A DNA stretch of 6,749 nucleotides from an uncultured Clostridia bacterium (lineage in GTDB: Bacteria > Bacillota > Clostridia > Oscillospirales > Ruminococcaceae), in NCBI GenBank assembly GCA_946183095.1, contig CAMHBE010000105.1:1-6749 (forward strand), read 5' to 3'. Each line of letters begins with the position of its first letter. Position 1 is the first letter of the stretch. The position numbers and the translations under genes are program-made. Under the pieces are notes generated by a model. That model was not told where the DNA came from. It ran no database searches and saw nothing but the letters and a program-made list of their open reading frames with translations. This document shows, in pieces, positions 5,635 to 6,749 of the stretch.

Positions 5635-6749
5635 TGCAGTCTGTATATGTGTTTCGTTTCACCGCCGCTGTCGGAGAATATGGTGTAGAGGTCGGTGAGT
5701 ATCTCGCCCGTGCTCATTATCTCCTGATACACGCTTTTGTCTGTACACCAGACATTGCCGTTCTTCACGGCGGCAAACTCTTTCAGGAGCTCATTCTTTG
5801 CGGTAAGTTCCGCCACGCTGTGCAGCTCGCCCGCTATGTTGGAATTGTATATTATGATGTCGGCATCCTTAGCGTGCAGGCAGAATTGTTCGGGTTCGAG
5901 CGTCACCGACGATGAGGCGTTGTCCTCGCCGATGAAGTCGAACACATTCTTCCCGCCCGCCAGCTCGATCATCTTCGTGATGTAATCGCCGGACTTGCGT
6001 GTGACTATCCTGCCGGAAGCCGTGATATAGAAGAATACCGCGGTCTTTCCGCTGCCGCCGGCATCTGTCAGCTTGTCAAAGTGCGCTTTCTGCTCCTCAA
6101 AAAGCTTTTCTCCGAGTTCAGGACAGCCTGCCAATGCCGCATAGACCTTTATCCACTCGCAGCGCCCGAGAGGATGAGGCTCATAGCTCGAACGGTCAAC
6201 GAATACGGGTATGCCGAGCTCTTCAAGCTTCTCCTTCACCTTCGGGGCATGGCCGGACATGGTGGACTGCACCGACAGTCTGCACCCCTCGGACAGCAGA
6301 AGTTCATAGTCGGGTTCGCTGTACTTTCCCGCGTATATGATATCGCCGCTGCGCATTGCTTCCCGTGCATTTTCTATGTACCAGCTGTCCGCTTCAAGGG
6401 ACGAGAACCGGATATCCCCGATCCTGCCCAGAGCATCATAGAAGCACATCACTGCGCTTGCCGCCATATATATCATATCCGTGCTTCGCGGCACCACGGT
6501 GATATTTCCGTCAAGTTCCGCAGGGGCACTGTCAGTAACGAGATACGCGCTCCCGTCGTCCATTGTGATCAGTGTGTCTCCATTCCCGTAACCGTATATG
6601 TCGAAGCACTCCGCATAGGTATTCTCCGTTTTCTCCGGTTCACCGTAACCGCTGATGTCCGGCAGTCCTCCGTTCGCGGAAGCACTTTCCTGCCCGCAGC
6701 CGCAGAGGTTCGCGATAAATGCGGCTGCAAGTAGAACAGCGATTGCTTT
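5631..6749 (-). CDS. ABC transporter substrate-binding lipoprotein (periplasmic-binding-protein class III), 5' end outside window
   Basis: This is the extracellular receptor that captures the ligand and hands it to the permease. The frame is open at base 6749 and encodes 372 residues. It begins within the hydrophobic core of a signal peptide (KAIAVLLAAAFIANLCGCG), whose LCGC lipobox makes the second Cys (residue 18) the likely lipid-anchored residue, so probably only the Met and one or a few basic residues are missing. An internal ATG at 6563 would discard the signal and is not the start. Visible features of the Fe3+/B12-binding fold are the N-lobe stretch STDMIYMAASAVMCFYDALGRIGDI, the linker-helix region VFVDRSSYEPHPLGRCEWIKVYAAL (residues 182-206) and the C-lobe stretches LEPEQFCLHAKDADIIIYNS and FAAVKNGNVWCTDKSVYQ. 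The PHPLGRxEW version is one I associate with clostridial iron-complex binding proteins. The gene overlaps the permease by 4 nt. Ligand not determinable. Confidence 0.9.
   Translation of the reverse strand, partial: KAIAVLLAAAFIANLCGCGQESASANGGLPDISGYGEPEKTENTYAECFDIYGYGNGDTLITMDDGSAYLVTDSAPAELDGNITVVPRSTDMIYMAASAVMCFYDALGRIGDIRFSSLEADSWYIENAREAMRSGDIIYAGKYSEPDYELLLSEGCRLSVQSTMSGHAPKVKEKLEELGIPVFVDRSSYEPHPLGRCEWIKVYAALAGCPELGEKLFEEQKAHFDKLTDAGGSGKTAVFFYITASGRIVTRKSGDYITKMIELAGGKNVFDFIGEDNASSSVTLEPEQFCLHAKDADIIIYNSNIAGELHSVAELTAKNELLKEFAAVKNGNVWCTDKSVYQEIMSTGEILTDLYTIFSDSGGETKHIYRLQ

Noticed and set aside
4952..5662. 236-codon minus-strand frame overlapping the permease gene
   Set aside because: Out-of-frame shadow, Arg/Gly-rich and not membrane-like, whereas the permease frame has all family motifs.
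5631..6563. Substrate-binding protein starting at the internal ATG 6563
   Set aside because: The frame stays open upstream to the window edge and encodes a signal peptide with an LCGC lipobox, so the true start lies just outside the window.
6081..6734. 217-codon open frame on the plus strand opposite the substrate-binding protein
   Set aside because: The minus-strand frame is a clear lipoprotein with signal peptide; the plus frame has shadow-like composition.

Overview
The window holds one tightly packed gene cluster in which all seven genes read on the minus strand, from the right edge of the window to the left. It is the middle of an anaerobic (cobalt-early) cobalamin biosynthesis operon preceded by an ABC importer of the iron-siderophore/heme/cobalamin type. 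Good AGGAGG-type ribosome binding sites, the Thr-rich linker after a lipoprotein signal, the clostridial flavour of the transporter proteins and the anaerobic cbi pathway together suggest a gut-type anaerobic Clostridium-class Firmicute, perhaps a Ruminococcus relative. The taxon is an inference from style, not from a marker gene.

In transcription order: (1) 6749-5631, a substrate-binding lipoprotein that lacks only its first few residues; (2) 5634-4621, a FecCD/BtuC-type permease; (3) 4634-3891, the ABC ATPase; (4) after a 58-nt spacer with a strong palindrome, 3832-2459, a sirohydrochlorin cobaltochelatase CbiK with a lipoprotein signal peptide and an extra C-terminal domain; (5) 2454-1315, CbiD; (6) 1322-567, CbiF; (7) 570-1, the N-terminal 190 residues of CbiG, which runs off the left edge. 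The other junctions are overlaps of 4, 14, 8 and 4 nt and a gap of 4 nt, so transcription and translation are very likely coupled. There is no gene-free stretch longer than 58 nt, and no RNA gene, mobile element, CRISPR array or intrinsic terminator was seen. Any promoter or cobalamin riboswitch would lie beyond the right edge.

Working together: CbiK inserts Co2+ into sirohydrochlorin, CbiF methylates C11 of cobalt-precorrin-4, CbiG opens the ring-A lactone of cobalt-precorrin-5A and releases a two-carbon fragment, and CbiD methylates C1 of cobalt-precorrin-5B. The remaining cbi genes are presumably downstream. The importer would bring in a metal chelate or tetrapyrrole such as a corrinoid, heme or a cobalt/iron complex.

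The most interesting feature is that the chelatase appears to be exported and lipid-anchored outside the membrane, beside the importer's binding protein, and carries an extra beta-rich C-terminal domain. That is hard to reconcile with a purely cytoplasmic pathway and hints at extracytoplasmic metal or tetrapyrrole handling coupled to uptake.
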